From Azospirillum sp. 51_20 (GTDB taxonomy: Bacteria; Pseudomonadota; Alphaproteobacteria; RF32; CAG-239): DNA of 22,801 nt. The stretch lies in assembly GCA_001917175.1 (NCBI GenBank), contig MNTV01000033.1, positions 1-22,801 on the forward strand. Reading direction: 5' to 3'. The position numbers and the translations under genes were made by a program. How positions within the stretch are numbered: position 1 is the first letter of the stretch; every line of letters begins with the position of its first letter. A model generated the notes under the pieces. That model saw only the letters and a list, made by a program, of their open reading frames with translations. It did not search any database and was not told the DNA's origin. This document shows, piece by piece, positions 13,946 through 22,801 of this stretch.

Positions 13946-15968
13946 ATGACAGAAGAAAATTCAAATCCCCAAATGATAGACACGGGCTTGGCCTGTTTCG
14001 CGATTATGGCGAATTTCTTTGAAAAACCGATTTCCATTGACCAAATCAGGCATAAATATGACCGGCAGAATTCGCATTTTGAAGAATATGAACTGCTGCA
14101 ATTGGCAAAAGAATTTTCTTTCAAAGCCCGCTTTGTCGAGACCAAGTGGGAGCGTTTAAACAAGACGGCTCTGCCGGCAATCGCTCAGAGTAAAGACGGT
14201 GCTTATTTTATTCTCGGTAGGGTGGCGGATGACAAGGCTTTAATCCAGGATCCGGCCAAAGGCAACCACCCCGAGGTTTTGAACAAAGAAGAATTTATGT
14301 GTAGATGGAACGGCAGGCTCTTAATGATGACCTGCCGTGAGTTTATCAACGGTAAAAACCGCAAGTTTGACATTTCATGGTTTATTCCCGCGGTAGTCAA
14401 ATATCGCAGGCTGTTCGGCGAGGTTATTCTGGCCTCATTCTTTTTACAGCTTTTTGCATTGGTATCACCGCTTTTATTCCAAGTGGTGATTGACAAGGTA
14501 CTGGTTAACCGAGGTCTTTCAAGTCTTGATGTACTTATGGTGGCTTTAATCTGTATCGGTATTTTTGAAACTTTGCTTGGCGGGTTGCGTACTTATACCT
14601 TCTCGCACACCACCACTCGTGTTGATGTGGAGTTAGGCGCGAGTTTGTTTAAGCATCTTATTCGGCTGCCGCTGTCTTATTTCGGTGTGCGGCGGGTCGG
14701 CGACACGGTGGCGCGGGTGCATGAGTTGGAGAATATCCGCAATTTTCTGACCGGTTCGACCTTAACCCTGATTATCGATTTCTTTTTTACCATTATCTTT
14801 TTTACGGTAATGTTCTTTTATTCCAAGACCTTGACGCTGCTGGTTTTACTCTCCATTCCTTTTTATGTTTTGCTGTCCTTGTTTTTTACCCCGATTTTGC
14901 GCTCGCGGATTGATGAGCGGTTTCGCCGCGGGGCAGAAAACCAGTGTAGCTGGCGGCTTATGTCGGGTCTTCTTTCAGAGCATCGCATATCAATAACATT
15001 GCCGGACAGTTGGTGCAGTTAGTGCAAAAAATCACAATGGCTCTAACTTTGTGGATTGGCGCTTCTCTCGTCATGAAAGGGGAGCTGTCGGTCGGGCAGC
15101 TGATTGCCTTTAATATGCTTTCCGGTCGCGTAACGCAGCCGATTTTGCGCTTGGCGCAGTTGTGGCAGAATTTCCAGCAGGCTAAAATCTCTATTGAAAA
15201 GCTGTCTGACATTCTTAATAATCCGGCCGAAAATACCGAAACCCTGTCCAAAGGCTCGATGCCGGAGATTAAAGGCGACGTGGAATTTAAGGACATTACT
15301 TTCCGCTATGTGCCGAACGGACCGGAGATTTTGAAAAAGATGAACTTTAAAGTCAGGGCCGGGCAGAAAATCGGCTTTGTCGGACCGAGCGGCTCGGGCA
15401 AATCGACCGTTACCAAGCTGATTCAGCGTCTGTATATTCCGGAAAGCGGTAAAGTGCTGATTGACGGGATTGACATTTCCACCGTCGATACGGCATGGTT
15501 AAGGAGGCAAATCGGCGTCGTTTTGCAGGAGAACTACTTATTTAACAAGAGTGTGCGGGAAAATATCGCTTTAACCAATCCGGCGATTTCGATGGACAGG
15601 ATTATTGCCGCCGCCAGACTGGCCGGTGCGCACGATTTTATTACCGAACTCCCCCACGGTTATGACACGATTATTGAGGAACGCGGCTCATCGTTATCCG
15701 GCGGACAGCGGCAGCGGATTGCGATTGCTCGCGCTTTGGTCAACAATCCGCGGATTTTGCTTCCATCTGTAAAGGGCGCACGGTGTTTATGATTGCGCAC
15801 CGCTTATCTACCGTGCGGGACTGCGACCGGATTATCACCATTGAAAAGGGCGAAATTACCGAAACCGGCACCCATCAAGAGCTTTTAAAACGCGGCGGTC
15901 GTTATGCTTATCTGTGGAACAGCCAGACCGCGCCGATTGTGCCCGCCAACGAGGAGGTTGCGGCATGA
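13946..15968 (+). pseudogene. Type I secretion ABC transporter (RtxB/HlyB type), two internal deletions
   Basis: The order is a degenerate C39-like peptidase domain (DTGLACFAIMANFF; Thr replaces the catalytic Cys), a six-helix membrane domain (VSPLLFQVVIDKVLVNRGLS, ELENIRNFLTGS), then an ATPase domain with Walker A (GPSGSGKST), signature (LSGGQRQRIAIARAL) and H-loop (MIAHRLSTVRD). Compared with HlyB, two segments are missing: about 82 bp after RRGAENQ at 14945 and about 64 bp after NNPRIL at 15760. Each shifts the frame, so the gene reads as 13946–15022, about 14950–15792 and 15765–15968. The second gap removes Walker B (the DEATSALD region). Restoring both gives about 722 aa, a normal length. 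The ATGA overlap with the HlyD-type gene shows an operon. Pseudogene or assembly error cannot be told apart here. Confidence 0.88.
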
Positions 15969-17365
15969 TGGAACAGCTTAAAAGATATTGGGAAATTGCC
16001 AAGCTGGCTCTGCTGCAGGAAAAAGCCGCCAAAGACAGCAAAATCAAAGGCATGAACGAGCATGAAAAAGAGTTTCTGCCGGCAGTCTTGGAAGTTACCG
16101 AAATGCCGCCGTCGCACGCCGCGCGGTTGTTGACATACGTCATCATACTGATGTTCACAACGCTGATTTTATGGTCAATCCTGGGCAAAATCGACATTAT
16201 TGCCACTTCGGCCGGAAAGCTGATGCCGGCCTCAAACATCAAAACCATCCAGACCCTGACCGACAGCGAGATTGAAGAAATCTATGTTCAGGAAGGGCAA
16301 TATGTCAAAGAGGGGCAAGACCTGATTAAATTTAACCAGACCGAGGTTCTGGCTAACATCAGCCGGGTGGAAAATGAAATGGAAGCCTTGGAAATTTCCG
16401 TTGCCCGTTTACAGGCGCTGCTGACAGACAATCCGGAAGAAAATTTTACTTATAATAAAGAAATTGACGAATACTTAATTAAAATGCATACGGATCTGCT
16501 TAAAAGCCAGCTGACTGAGAAAGCGGCCAAGATTGAAGTTCTGAACGGGCAGATTACCAAGGCCGAGAAAGAAAAAGACACTATTCAGGCTGACCTGACC
16601 CGGATTGAAAAACTGCTGCCGAGTGTTGAAGAACGGATTGAGAAAAAACGGATTTTGGTCGATAAGAAACTTTTGGCGCGGCTGACTTTTCTGGAACAGG
16701 AAGAAGAACTGATCAATTTGCAGGAGCAGCGCAACGTACAGGCCAAGAAAATGGCCGAAACCGAGGCGAATATTGAATCGCTCAAAAAAGAACAGCGGCA
16801 ATATCTGGCGGAATTTGACAAGAATATTATGCAGGAGCTGACCGAAAGCCGCGAGAAACTGGCGTCTTATCAGCAAGAACTGATTAAATATCAGGAAGCA
16901 TTAAAGCGGACGGTGGTTAAAGCGCCGCTTTCGGGGTATGTCCAGCAGCTGGTTTATCATACCAAGGGCGGCGTGGTCGAAACCGCCAAGCCGATTATGA
17001 ACCTTGTGCCGGAAGATTATAAACTGGAGGCGGAAGTGCAGATTTTGAACAAAGACATCGGCTTTGTGCGGCCGGAACAGGACGTGGAAATCAAAATCGA
17101 CAGCTTTCCGTTTACCAAATACGGCACCATCAAAGGCAAAGTCCGCAACATCTCCGGCGATGCGATACAGGACGAAAAGCTCGGGCTGGTGTTTAACGCC
17201 CGGCTGACTTTGCTTGACAACAAAATCAAAGCAGACGGGCAAATAATTCAACTAAAGCCCGGTATGAGCGTAACCGCCGAAATCAAAACCGGCAAACGCC
17301 GTGTGATTGAATATCTGCTCTCCCCGGTGATGAAATATCTTGATGAGAGTATGCGGGAGAGGTGA
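15965..17365 (+). CDS. HlyD-family type I secretion adaptor
   Basis: This is a 466-aa membrane fusion protein linking the inner-membrane exporter to an outer-membrane channel. After a cytoplasmic head, one transmembrane helix (LLTYVIILMFTTLILWSILG, about residues 56–75) leads to a lipoyl-like part (GKLMPASNIKTIQTL, VQEGQYVKEGQ). A long coiled coil follows (about 115–315, with LARLTFLEQEEELINL), then the second lipoyl half (VVKAPLSGYVQQLVYHTKGG) and beta-barrel (EVQILNKDIGFVRPEQDVEI). The C-terminal VIEYLLSPVMKYLDESMRER is typical of this family. The start is set by GAGGAGG at 15950–15956, and ATGA overlaps the transporter stop. It is intact, unlike its partner. Confidence 0.93.
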   Translation: MMEQLKRYWEIAKLALLQEKAAKDSKIKGMNEHEKEFLPAVLEVTEMPPSHAARLLTYVIILMFTTLILWSILGKIDIIATSAGKLMPASNIKTIQTLTDSEIEEIYVQEGQYVKEGQDLIKFNQTEVLANISRVENEMEALEISVARLQALLTDNPEENFTYNKEIDEYLIKMHTDLLKSQLTEKAAKIEVLNGQITKAEKEKDTIQADLTRIEKLLPSVEERIEKKRILVDKKLLARLTFLEQEEELINLQEQRNVQAKKMAETEANIESLKKEQRQYLAEFDKNIMQELTESREKLASYQQELIKYQEALKRTVVKAPLSGYVQQLVYHTKGGVVETAKPIMNLVPEDYKLEAEVQILNKDIGFVRPEQDVEIKIDSFPFTKYGTIKGKVRNISGDAIQDEKLGLVFNARLTLLDNKIKADGQIIQLKPGMSVTAEIKTGKRRVIEYLLSPVMKYLDESMRER

Positions 17366-17391
17366 GGGCGGTCGTCGGAACAGGGAAAAGC

Positions 17392-17435
17392 CAAGCCGCA
17401 TTCCCGGCCGCAAATGCGGAGAGGAATGCGGCTTG
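17392..17435. terminator. Large inverted repeat between the adaptor gene and the lipoprotein gene
   Basis: Perfect 13-bp arms (CAAGCCGCATTCC / GGAATGCGGCTTG) enclose an inner CCGC-AAAT-GCGG hairpin. It lies between convergent genes and is followed on the minus strand by a T-rich stretch. A bidirectional terminator is likely, though a clear T-run is missing on the plus strand. Confidence 0.55.
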
Positions 17436-17450
17436 TTGACGGATATTGTT

Positions 17451-17612
17451 TCAGTAATGAACGTAATATCCGTGTCCGCCGTGCGTATAAACGGCGGCAC
17501 TGTCAGTTGCGCCGTGGTGGCGGACATATGCCGTGTGCCGGTTTCTTTCTATATGGCAGCAGCCGGCGGCAAGCATGGTCAACAGACAGATCAGGACGGC
17601 TTTTTTCAACAT
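17451..17612 (-). CDS. Small lipoprotein (53 aa)
   Basis: The ATG at 17612 has a strong AAAGGAG ribosome site seven bases upstream. The N-terminus MLKKAVLICLLTMLAAGC is a lipoprotein signal with lipobox LAAGC (Cys18). The mature part is only about 36 aa, rich in His, Gly and Tyr, and ends HGGHGYYVHY. The family is not recognised. It follows the RTX gene on the same strand by 51 bp and may be co-transcribed with it. His-rich tails can bind metals, but no function is shown. Transcription likely ends at the inverted repeat at 17392–17435. Confidence 0.75.
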   Translation of the reverse strand: MLKKAVLICLLTMLAAGCCHIERNRHTAYVRHHGATDSAAVYTHGGHGYYVHY

Positions 17613-17663
17613 TTTCGTTCTCCTTTGGCAGCAGATTTTGCTTCTCATAACTTTAATACGCCT

Positions 17664-20600
17664 TTAAACGGCGTTTTTAAAGTCTTTTTCCGGCAAACCG
17701 CAGGCCAAATTACCGATATAATCGTCGGTGACAGACAGACTGCCGTTTTCGTCGGTCCGGGAAGATGTTTCCGGGGCAAAAGCGTTCATTGCCTGGATCA
17801 GCTGCCGGGCTTCGGCAATGCCGATGCTGCTGCCGTCGGCAAAAAGCAATTCTTCGATTTTTCCGCTGCCGTTATGGTTTTTAATCAAAAGACCTTGTCC
17901 TTCGTCACCGTTGACGACAATCTTCAGATCGTTGTTTCCCTCGGTAAACGACAGGTTGTCAAGGGTGATGCCTTCGCCGAACGCAATTTTGTCATTCCCC
18001 TGTTTGTCGTAAACGGTATCGAATCCGCCGCCGAGTTTGTAAACGTAAATGTCGTCGCCTTCGCCGCCTTCCAGCCGGTCGTTGCCCAAACCGCCGTCGA
18101 TTATGTCGTTGCCCGAGCCGGCTTTGATTTCGTCATTGCCGTCGCCGGCAAAGATAACGTCGTCAAAATCAGTGGCTTTGAAGCTTTCGTCGCCGTTGGT
18201 CTGGGTCAGCGTCAATCCGTTTTCCGCCAGATTGAAACTGCTTCCGTCGGCAAATACCAGTGTTTCGTTCCGGTATCGACTGTTGGCAAAATAATTTTCG
18301 ATGACAACGCCCTGCGAACGGTCTCCGTTTAGGAAAATGTGCAGATTGTCGTTTTCGTTCATAAAGGTCAGATCGTCAAAAGCAATATTTTCGCCGAAGA
18401 CGATTTTGTTGTTTGTGCCGTCGGGATCGCTGATACGATCCAGTCCGTCTCCTCTGTTCCAGACGTAAACGTCGTCGCCTTTGCCGCCGTAAAGGACGTC
18501 GTTTCCTCTGCCGCCGATGATGATGTCGCTGCCGTCCTCACCGTTGATCTGATCACTGTCGCTGCTGCCGTAAATGACGTCGTCGTTGTCGGTTCCCTCA
18601 ATTCCTGTGTTGGGGAAAAACTGTTCCAGCACAAAGCCGCCGGCACAGAGGTCTTTGACCGTTCCGTCGGCAAATTCCAGAAAGCGGACGGTTTCCCGCT
18701 CACGATCATATTGGTAAAAGAAGTTTTCGATTTTGACGCCTTCGTCTTTTTCGCTTCCGACATAAATGTACAGATAATTGTTGTTGCGGGCAAAATGCAG
18801 ATCGTCAGAGGCTATGCCTTCGCCGAAACGAAGGGTGTCGGTGCCTTTGCCCGGTTTGATGACGTCCGATCCGTCGCCTTTGTTCCAGATGTAAACGTCA
18901 TCGCCGTTGCCGCCGTCAAGTGTGTCGTTTCCTCTGCCGCCGGTGAGGAGGTCGTTACCGTCGTTTCCTCTGAGCGTATCATGCCCGCTGCCGCCGATGA
19001 GCGTGTCGTTGCCGGCGGTGCCGTCAATGTTTTGCGGAATGCCCTCGCTGCCGAAAACAAGTTCGTCGCGGTCAAGCGTCCGGCTGCTGCCGTCGGCAAA
19101 CTCAAGTATGTAACTTTGACCGCTGCCATAAAAGAAATCATTGAGTTTCATCCCCTGAGAGGTGCTGCCGCCGACAAAAATCAGCAGGCTGTTATTGTCT
19201 TTTTGCCAGCTCAGGTCGTCATAAACGATGCCCGCGCCGAAACGGATGATGTTTTCGCCGTAATCGACGATGGTGTCAAACCCGTCGCCTTTGTTCCAGA
19301 TGTAAACGTCCCGGCCGTCGCCGCCGTCAAGGTTGTCGTTTCCCTTGCCGCCGCAGAGAATGTCGTCGCCGTTTTGTCCGTGCAGGGAGTCGTCGCCGCC
19401 GTTGCCGTACAGAACGTCGTCAAACTGTGTGCCGGATTCGTTGTCGTCTTTGTCCGACTGGCTTAAAAACAGGCCGTCTTCGTCGGGAGAATAAACCGTT
19501 CCGTCGGCAAATTCGAGTTTGTATTTGGAAACAAAGTCAACCAGTTCAAGACCTTGGGTGCGGTCGCCGTCGACAAAGATGCTGAGATTGTTGTTGTCCC
19601 TTTCGAAAACCAGCTGCTCGAAGGTGATGCCCGCGCCGAAACGGACGGTGTTCACTCCCGCATTGTAATCGATAACGGTGTCAAAACCGTCGCCTTTGTT
19701 CCAGACGATGATGTCGTTTCCTTCCTCGCCCCACAGCTCGTCGTCGCCCTTGCCGCCGATCAGAGTGTCGTCGCCGTCTTTGCCGTAAATAATGTCGTTT
19801 CCGCTGCCGCCGTAAATAACGTCGTCATGATCGGTGCCGCTGCACGAGCCGGATTTGTCGGACTGCGTGAGCGTCAGTCCGCTTTCGGCCAGGTTGACGT
19901 TGGTGCCGTCGGCAAATTCCAGCGTATAGTGGATCCCCTGATCTCTGTAATAAAAGTTGATCAGCCGCATCCCCTGAGTGCGGTCGCCGTTGACATAAAT
20001 GTCCAGATTGTCGCCGTTTTGCCGGAAAATGAGGTCGTCAAAACTTATCTCTTTGCCGAAGCGGATGATGTTGCTGCCGAGATCGTCGTGCAGTTCGTCA
20101 AACCCGTCGCCTTTGTTCCAGATGTAAATGTCGTCGCCGGCGGTTCCAAGAAAAGGTTCGTCGCCGTAAAGAATGTCGTCGCCTTTGCCACCGATGATGA
20201 TGTCGCTGCCGTCGTTGGCATGGATGGTATCGCTGCCGCCGTTGCCGTAGATGACGTCGTCAAAATCGGTTCCTTCGACCTGTTCGGCCGTATTTTTCTG
20301 GGTGAGCGCCAGTCCGCTCTCGGCCAGGTTGAAACTGCTGCCGTCGGCAAACTCCAGTTTCTCGACCATGTATTGTTCTTTCTGGCTGCCGAAAAAATCT
20401 CTGATTTTCACGCCTTGCGTGTCGTCTCCGTCAACGGTAATCAGAAGATAGCCGTTTTCATAGGCAAACGTCAGATCGTCAAAGGCAATGCCTTCGCCGA
20501 AACGGATGGTGTCGCTGCCGGCATCTTCCCATATCTCGTCCAGTCCGTCGCCTCTGTTCCAGACGTAAACGTCGTCGCCTTCGCCGCCGTAAAGGATGTC

Positions 20601-22801
20601 GTTTCCCCTGCCGCCGATAATGGTGTCGTTTCCGTGTCCGGCATTCACGCGATCGTCGCCGCCGCCGGCATGGATAATGTCGTCAAACCCGCCGGCCGTG
20701 ATTTTTTCCGTTTCGTCCGTCTGCCACAGTTCAAACCCTTTGTCCGAAAGGCGCATTTCGCTGCCGTCGGCAAATTGCAGCGTTTTGTAAATTCTCTCCG
20801 TTCCGTAGAAAAAATCGCGGATGATAATACCCTGTTTGTCGTTGCCTCTGACCATGATCTGCAAATCATGATCATTGATACAGCGGAATTTGATTTCGTT
20901 GGCATAAACCCCTTCGCCGAAAATAATGGTGTCGTTGTTCTCTCCGTCGTTGACGGTGTCCAGCCCGTCGCCCGGACTCCAGAAATAAGTGTCGTTGCCG
21001 GCTCCGCCGGAGAGGAAATCATCGCCGCGGCCGCCTTCTATCCAGTCGTTGCCGTCGTTGCCGTAGAGAGAGTCGTCTCCGTCATAGCCGAGCAGAATGT
21101 CGTCGCCGTCGGTTCCCGAAAGACTGTTGTCCTGCTCATTGCCGTCGATCGTTTCGCCGCCGCCTTCGCCCGGCACGCTGTTCCAATGTTCGGAAACATA
21201 GTCGTAGTCCCAGACGGTGCCGTCGGCAAACTCGATCCGGTCAACCACCGTGCCGGTTGTTCCCTGCCGGTCAAAATAGCTCAGAATGCGAACCGAATCT
21301 TCTTCGCTGCCGTCATCGTAGCTGACCGTGATGATGAGGTCAAATCCCTGCCGTTTCAATTCAACATTTTGCGTCAAAATCTCTTCGCCGAAACGAATAA
21401 CGTCCGGCGCCGTTCCGTCCGCGTCGGCATCAATGTTGTCAAGCGTATCATGGCCGAAGCCCTTGTTGAAAAGATAGAGGTCGGCGCCGTTGCCTCCGGC
21501 CAGATAATCGTTGCCCGTGCCGCCGTTTAAAACATCATCGCCGTCGCCGCCGATAAGATAATCGTTGCCGCTTTCGCCCTGCAAAATGTCGTCGCCGTCC
21601 TCGCCGTAAAGGTAGTCGTCGCCGTCGCCGCCCAGCACGGTATCGTTGCCGCCGCCGGCATAGATTTTGTCATTGCCGCTGCGGCCGCTCATGTTTTCTT
21701 CCGCATCGGTGCCGTAGATGGTGTCGTTGCCGTTGCTGCCGTCAATGTTATAACCGAAATATTTGCCGAGGTCTTCCGCAAAGCCTTCCTTATACAAAGT
21801 TTCCGATGCCTGTTTGAAGGCGGTGACAATTTGTTCGAAATTGTCAAAATAACGCAGCGCCGCCGACAACTCGCCGATCACCAGCCGGCATTGCCCGGCG
21901 TCTTCCCGGTACAGATCAGCCAGCAGCGAAACGGCCTGTTTGGCGTCTGCCGACCACACGCCGCTTTCCGTGTCATACACCAGCAAAATGCCGTTGACAT
22001 ATTTTTTGTAGTTTCCTTCCAGCAGCAGACAGGCTTTCACATAATCCTGCAACAGGTCAAACGCCTGCAAAATGTAAGGCGCCGCGTGTCCGTGCGGATT
22101 GGGATCGCGTTCGCCGCTGCACCAGGTGCCGAGAAATTCCCGCCCCAAAAATTCTTCCAGCGCTTCCAGCTTGCGGCTGTCTCCGAGCACGTTGCCGTAA
22201 TAGCGGCTCGGGTTGCGTCCTTCCGGATCCATGTCGTAGACGCCGGCCCAGTGGTAAATGATTTCCGGCAGCAGCGCGTTGCGGGCGTCAATGTCCGTTT
22301 CCGCCTGGAACTGTTCCACCAGCCGTTGCAGCTCGCCGCTTTTGTCGAGAGCCATTGCTGTGTGTAGGTCATAAACATTTCCGGTACCGCTGACGTTCGG
22401 AAGCGCTTTAATGTCGTCTGTTATTTCGACGGATATGTCATTAACGGTATCTTCCGGGTTAGTGTCAAACCAGACGTCGGTTATGGTTCCGGTTGTTCCG
22501 TCGGTTTTGATGAATGTTCCGGTTTGTTTGTGTGCGTTTCCGTTTTCGTCGACGTTTTCCTGGTTGTCATAATCCAGGTTGATTCCGGCGATGCCGGCCT
22601 GTTCCAGCGTCAGCAGTTCTCCTTCGTCAACGATGCCGTTTCCATTAGCATCTTTCCAAATTTTGACTTCGTTCCAAGCTTTGTCGTTGCGATCGAAAAT
22701 ACCGTCGTTGTTGTCATCAAGGTCTTTTAACGCTTCAAAACCGTTGACGGCCTTTTCCCCGGACGAAAGAACGGAATTGTTGCCAAACAATTCCGTTCCG
22801 T
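17664..22801 (-). CDS. Giant RTX (hemolysin-type calcium-binding repeat) protein, 5' end off window
   Basis: At least 1711 aa are visible and the frame is open at the right edge; the TTG at 22790 is not a real start. Residues about 1–75 (from 22790) resemble the region before RTX repeats in large proteobacterial RTX proteins (GFEALKDLDDNNDGIFDRND, IWKDANGNGIVDEGELLTL). An alpha-helical part without repeats follows to about 345. From about 348 to 1640 nine modules alternate calcium-binding nonapeptides (GGxGNDxLxG) with a beta-rich segment of the type RFGEGIAFDDL…GDDTQGVKIRDFF…LEFADGS. These segments look like the hemolysin-type calcium-binding-associated domain. The C-terminus (DDYIGNLACGLPEKDFKNAV) should hold the uncleaved secretion signal. 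The adjacent type I exporter is the likely route out. Adhesin, enzyme or toxin activity cannot be decided without the N-terminus. Confidence 0.92.
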   Translation of the reverse strand, partial: GTELFGNNSVLSSGEKAVNGFEALKDLDDNNDGIFDRNDKAWNEVKIWKDANGNGIVDEGELLTLEQAGIAGINLDYDNQENVDENGNAHKQTGTFIKTDGTTGTITDVWFDTNPEDTVNDISVEITDDIKALPNVSGTGNVYDLHTAMALDKSGELQRLVEQFQAETDIDARNALLPEIIYHWAGVYDMDPEGRNPSRYYGNVLGDSRKLEALEEFLGREFLGTWCSGERDPNPHGHAAPYILQAFDLLQDYVKACLLLEGNYKKYVNGILLVYDTESGVWSADAKQAVSLLADLYREDAGQCRLVIGELSAALRYFDNFEQIVTAFKQASETLYKEGFAEDLGKYFGYNIDGSNGNDTIYGTDAEENMSGRSGNDKIYAGGGNDTVLGGDGDDYLYGEDGDDILQGESGNDYLIGGDGDDVLNGGTGNDYLAGGNGADLYLFNKGFGHDTLDNIDADADGTAPDVIRFGEEILTQNVELKRQGFDLIITVSYDDGSEEDSVRILSYFDRQGTTGTVVDRIEFADGTVWDYDYVSEHWNSVPGEGGGETIDGNEQDNSLSGTDGDDILLGYDGDDSLYGNDGNDWIEGGRGDDFLSGGAGNDTYFWSPGDGLDTVNDGENNDTIIFGEGVYANEIKFRCINDHDLQIMVRGNDKQGIIIRDFFYGTERIYKTLQFADGSEMRLSDKGFELWQTDETEKITAGGFDDIIHAGGGDDRVNAGHGNDTIIGGRGNDILYGGEGDDVYVWNRGDGLDEIWEDAGSDTIRFGEGIAFDDLTFAYENGYLLITVDGDDTQGVKIRDFFGSQKEQYMVEKLEFADGSSFNLAESGLALTQKNTAEQVEGTDFDDVIYGNGGSDTIHANDGSDIIIGGKGDDILYGDEPFLGTAGDDIYIWNKGDGFDELHDDLGSNIIRFGKEISFDDLIFRQNGDNLDIYVNGDRTQGMRLINFYYRDQGIHYTLEFADGTNVNLAESGLTLTQSDKSGSCSGTDHDDVIYGGSGNDIIYGKDGDDTLIGGKGDDELWGEEGNDIIVWNKGDGFDTVIDYNAGVNTVRFGAGITFEQLVFERDNNNLSIFVDGDRTQGLELVDFVSKYKLEFADGTVYSPDEDGLFLSQSDKDDNESGTQFDDVLYGNGGDDSLHGQNGDDILCGGKGNDNLDGGDGRDVYIWNKGDGFDTIVDYGENIIRFGAGIVYDDLSWQKDNNSLLIFVGGSTSQGMKLNDFFYGSGQSYILEFADGSSRTLDRDELVFGSEGIPQNIDGTAGNDTLIGGSGHDTLRGNDGNDLLTGGRGNDTLDGGNGDDVYIWNKGDGSDVIKPGKGTDTLRFGEGIASDDLHFARNNNYLYIYVGSEKDEGVKIENFFYQYDRERETVRFLEFADGTVKDLCAGGFVLEQFFPNTGIEGTDNDDVIYGSSDSDQINGEDGSDIIIGGRGNDVLYGGKGDDVYVWNRGDGLDRISDPDGTNNKIVFGENIAFDDLTFMNENDNLHIFLNGDRSQGVVIENYFANSRYRNETLVFADGSSFNLAENGLTLTQTNGDESFKATDFDDVIFAGDGNDEIKAGSGNDIIDGGLGNDRLEGGEGDDIYVYKLGGGFDTVYDKQGNDKIAFGEGITLDNLSFTEGNNDLKIVVNGDEGQGLLIKNHNGSGKIEELLFADGSSIGIAEARQLIQAMNAFAPETSSRTDENGSLSVTDDYIGNLACGLPEKDFKNAV
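17860..21750 (-). repeat. Nine-module RTX tandem repeat region
   Basis: Nine related coding modules of roughly 390–480 bp follow one another. The pattern D-DVYVWN(K/R)GDG recurs in most modules, as does LEFADGS/T. Modules differ too much to be recent duplications. The GC-rich, glycine/aspartate codon bias creates long false frames on the plus strand. Confidence 0.85.

Noticed and set aside
17658..17674. Hairpin ACGCC/GGCGT at the RTX stop as a terminator
   Set aside because: The stem is only 5 bp, it overlaps the stop codon and no T-run follows on the minus strand.
17728..21530. Long plus-strand frames opposite the RTX gene, up to 658 codons
   Set aside because: They are antisense images of Gly/Asp-rich codon bias. 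They lack ribosome sites and sensible domains, while the minus frame is an unmistakable RTX protein.
22788..22790. TTG as the start of the RTX protein
   Set aside because: The frame stays open to the window edge, and the residues before it (GTE before LFGNNS) continue the family pattern, so the gene extends beyond the window.

Overview
The window is bacterial and most likely from an alphaproteobacterium of moderate GC. The best evidence is a canonical ctrA response regulator, supported by a DUF2924–serine recombinase pair that is common in that class. Gene content and the patchwork of GC-rich, AT-rich and broken segments suggest a metagenome-derived contig from a host- or gut-associated lineage; that last point is inference.

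Layout. (1) 1–3047, minus strand: a DsbD/ScsB-like membrane reductase whose reading frame runs without a stop into a GH36 alpha-galactosidase and off the left edge. GC falls from about 65% to about 52–55% across the junction near 755–800. (2) 3137–6218, core chromosome: yqgE (+), a shared terminator, ctrA (−), a divergent promoter region with TTAA boxes, sodB (+), and two unrecognised small genes (+) ending at a terminator. (3) 6798–11419: a tRNA-Glu(CTC) gene with its own promoter, followed by an AT-rich island bounded by 19-bp repeats of the tRNA 3' end. The island holds a 50-aa ORF, a DUF2924 gene, a truncated serine recombinase, a truncated UvrD-like helicase and a KAP-family P-loop NTPase. 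It ends in a three-unit array of hairpin-rich repeats carrying tRNA-derived pieces. (4) 11587–13548: a small membrane protein, an AT-rich P-loop kinase-like gene and an ogt-type DNA repair methyltransferase. (5) 13946–22801: a type I secretion locus with an RtxB/HlyB-type ABC transporter broken by two internal deletions, an HlyD-type adaptor, a 53-aa lipoprotein gene, and the 3' part of a very large RTX protein with nine repeat modules.

How the genes work together. The ABC transporter and adaptor would form the inner-membrane part of a type I exporter, and the adjacent convergent RTX protein is the obvious substrate. No TolC-like outer-membrane gene is visible. As written, the transporter lacks Walker B and cannot be functional, so either the system is decayed or the assembly is wrong there. 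The tRNA-linked island is a decayed integrative element with a probable defence-type remnant (KAP NTPase plus UvrD helicase).

Three places look like recombination scars or assembly joins: about 755–800, about 8465–8478, and the two transporter deletions at 14945 and 15760. They should be checked against reads before any biology is built on them. The most unusual native structure is the tRNA-tail/hairpin repeat array at 10886–11386.
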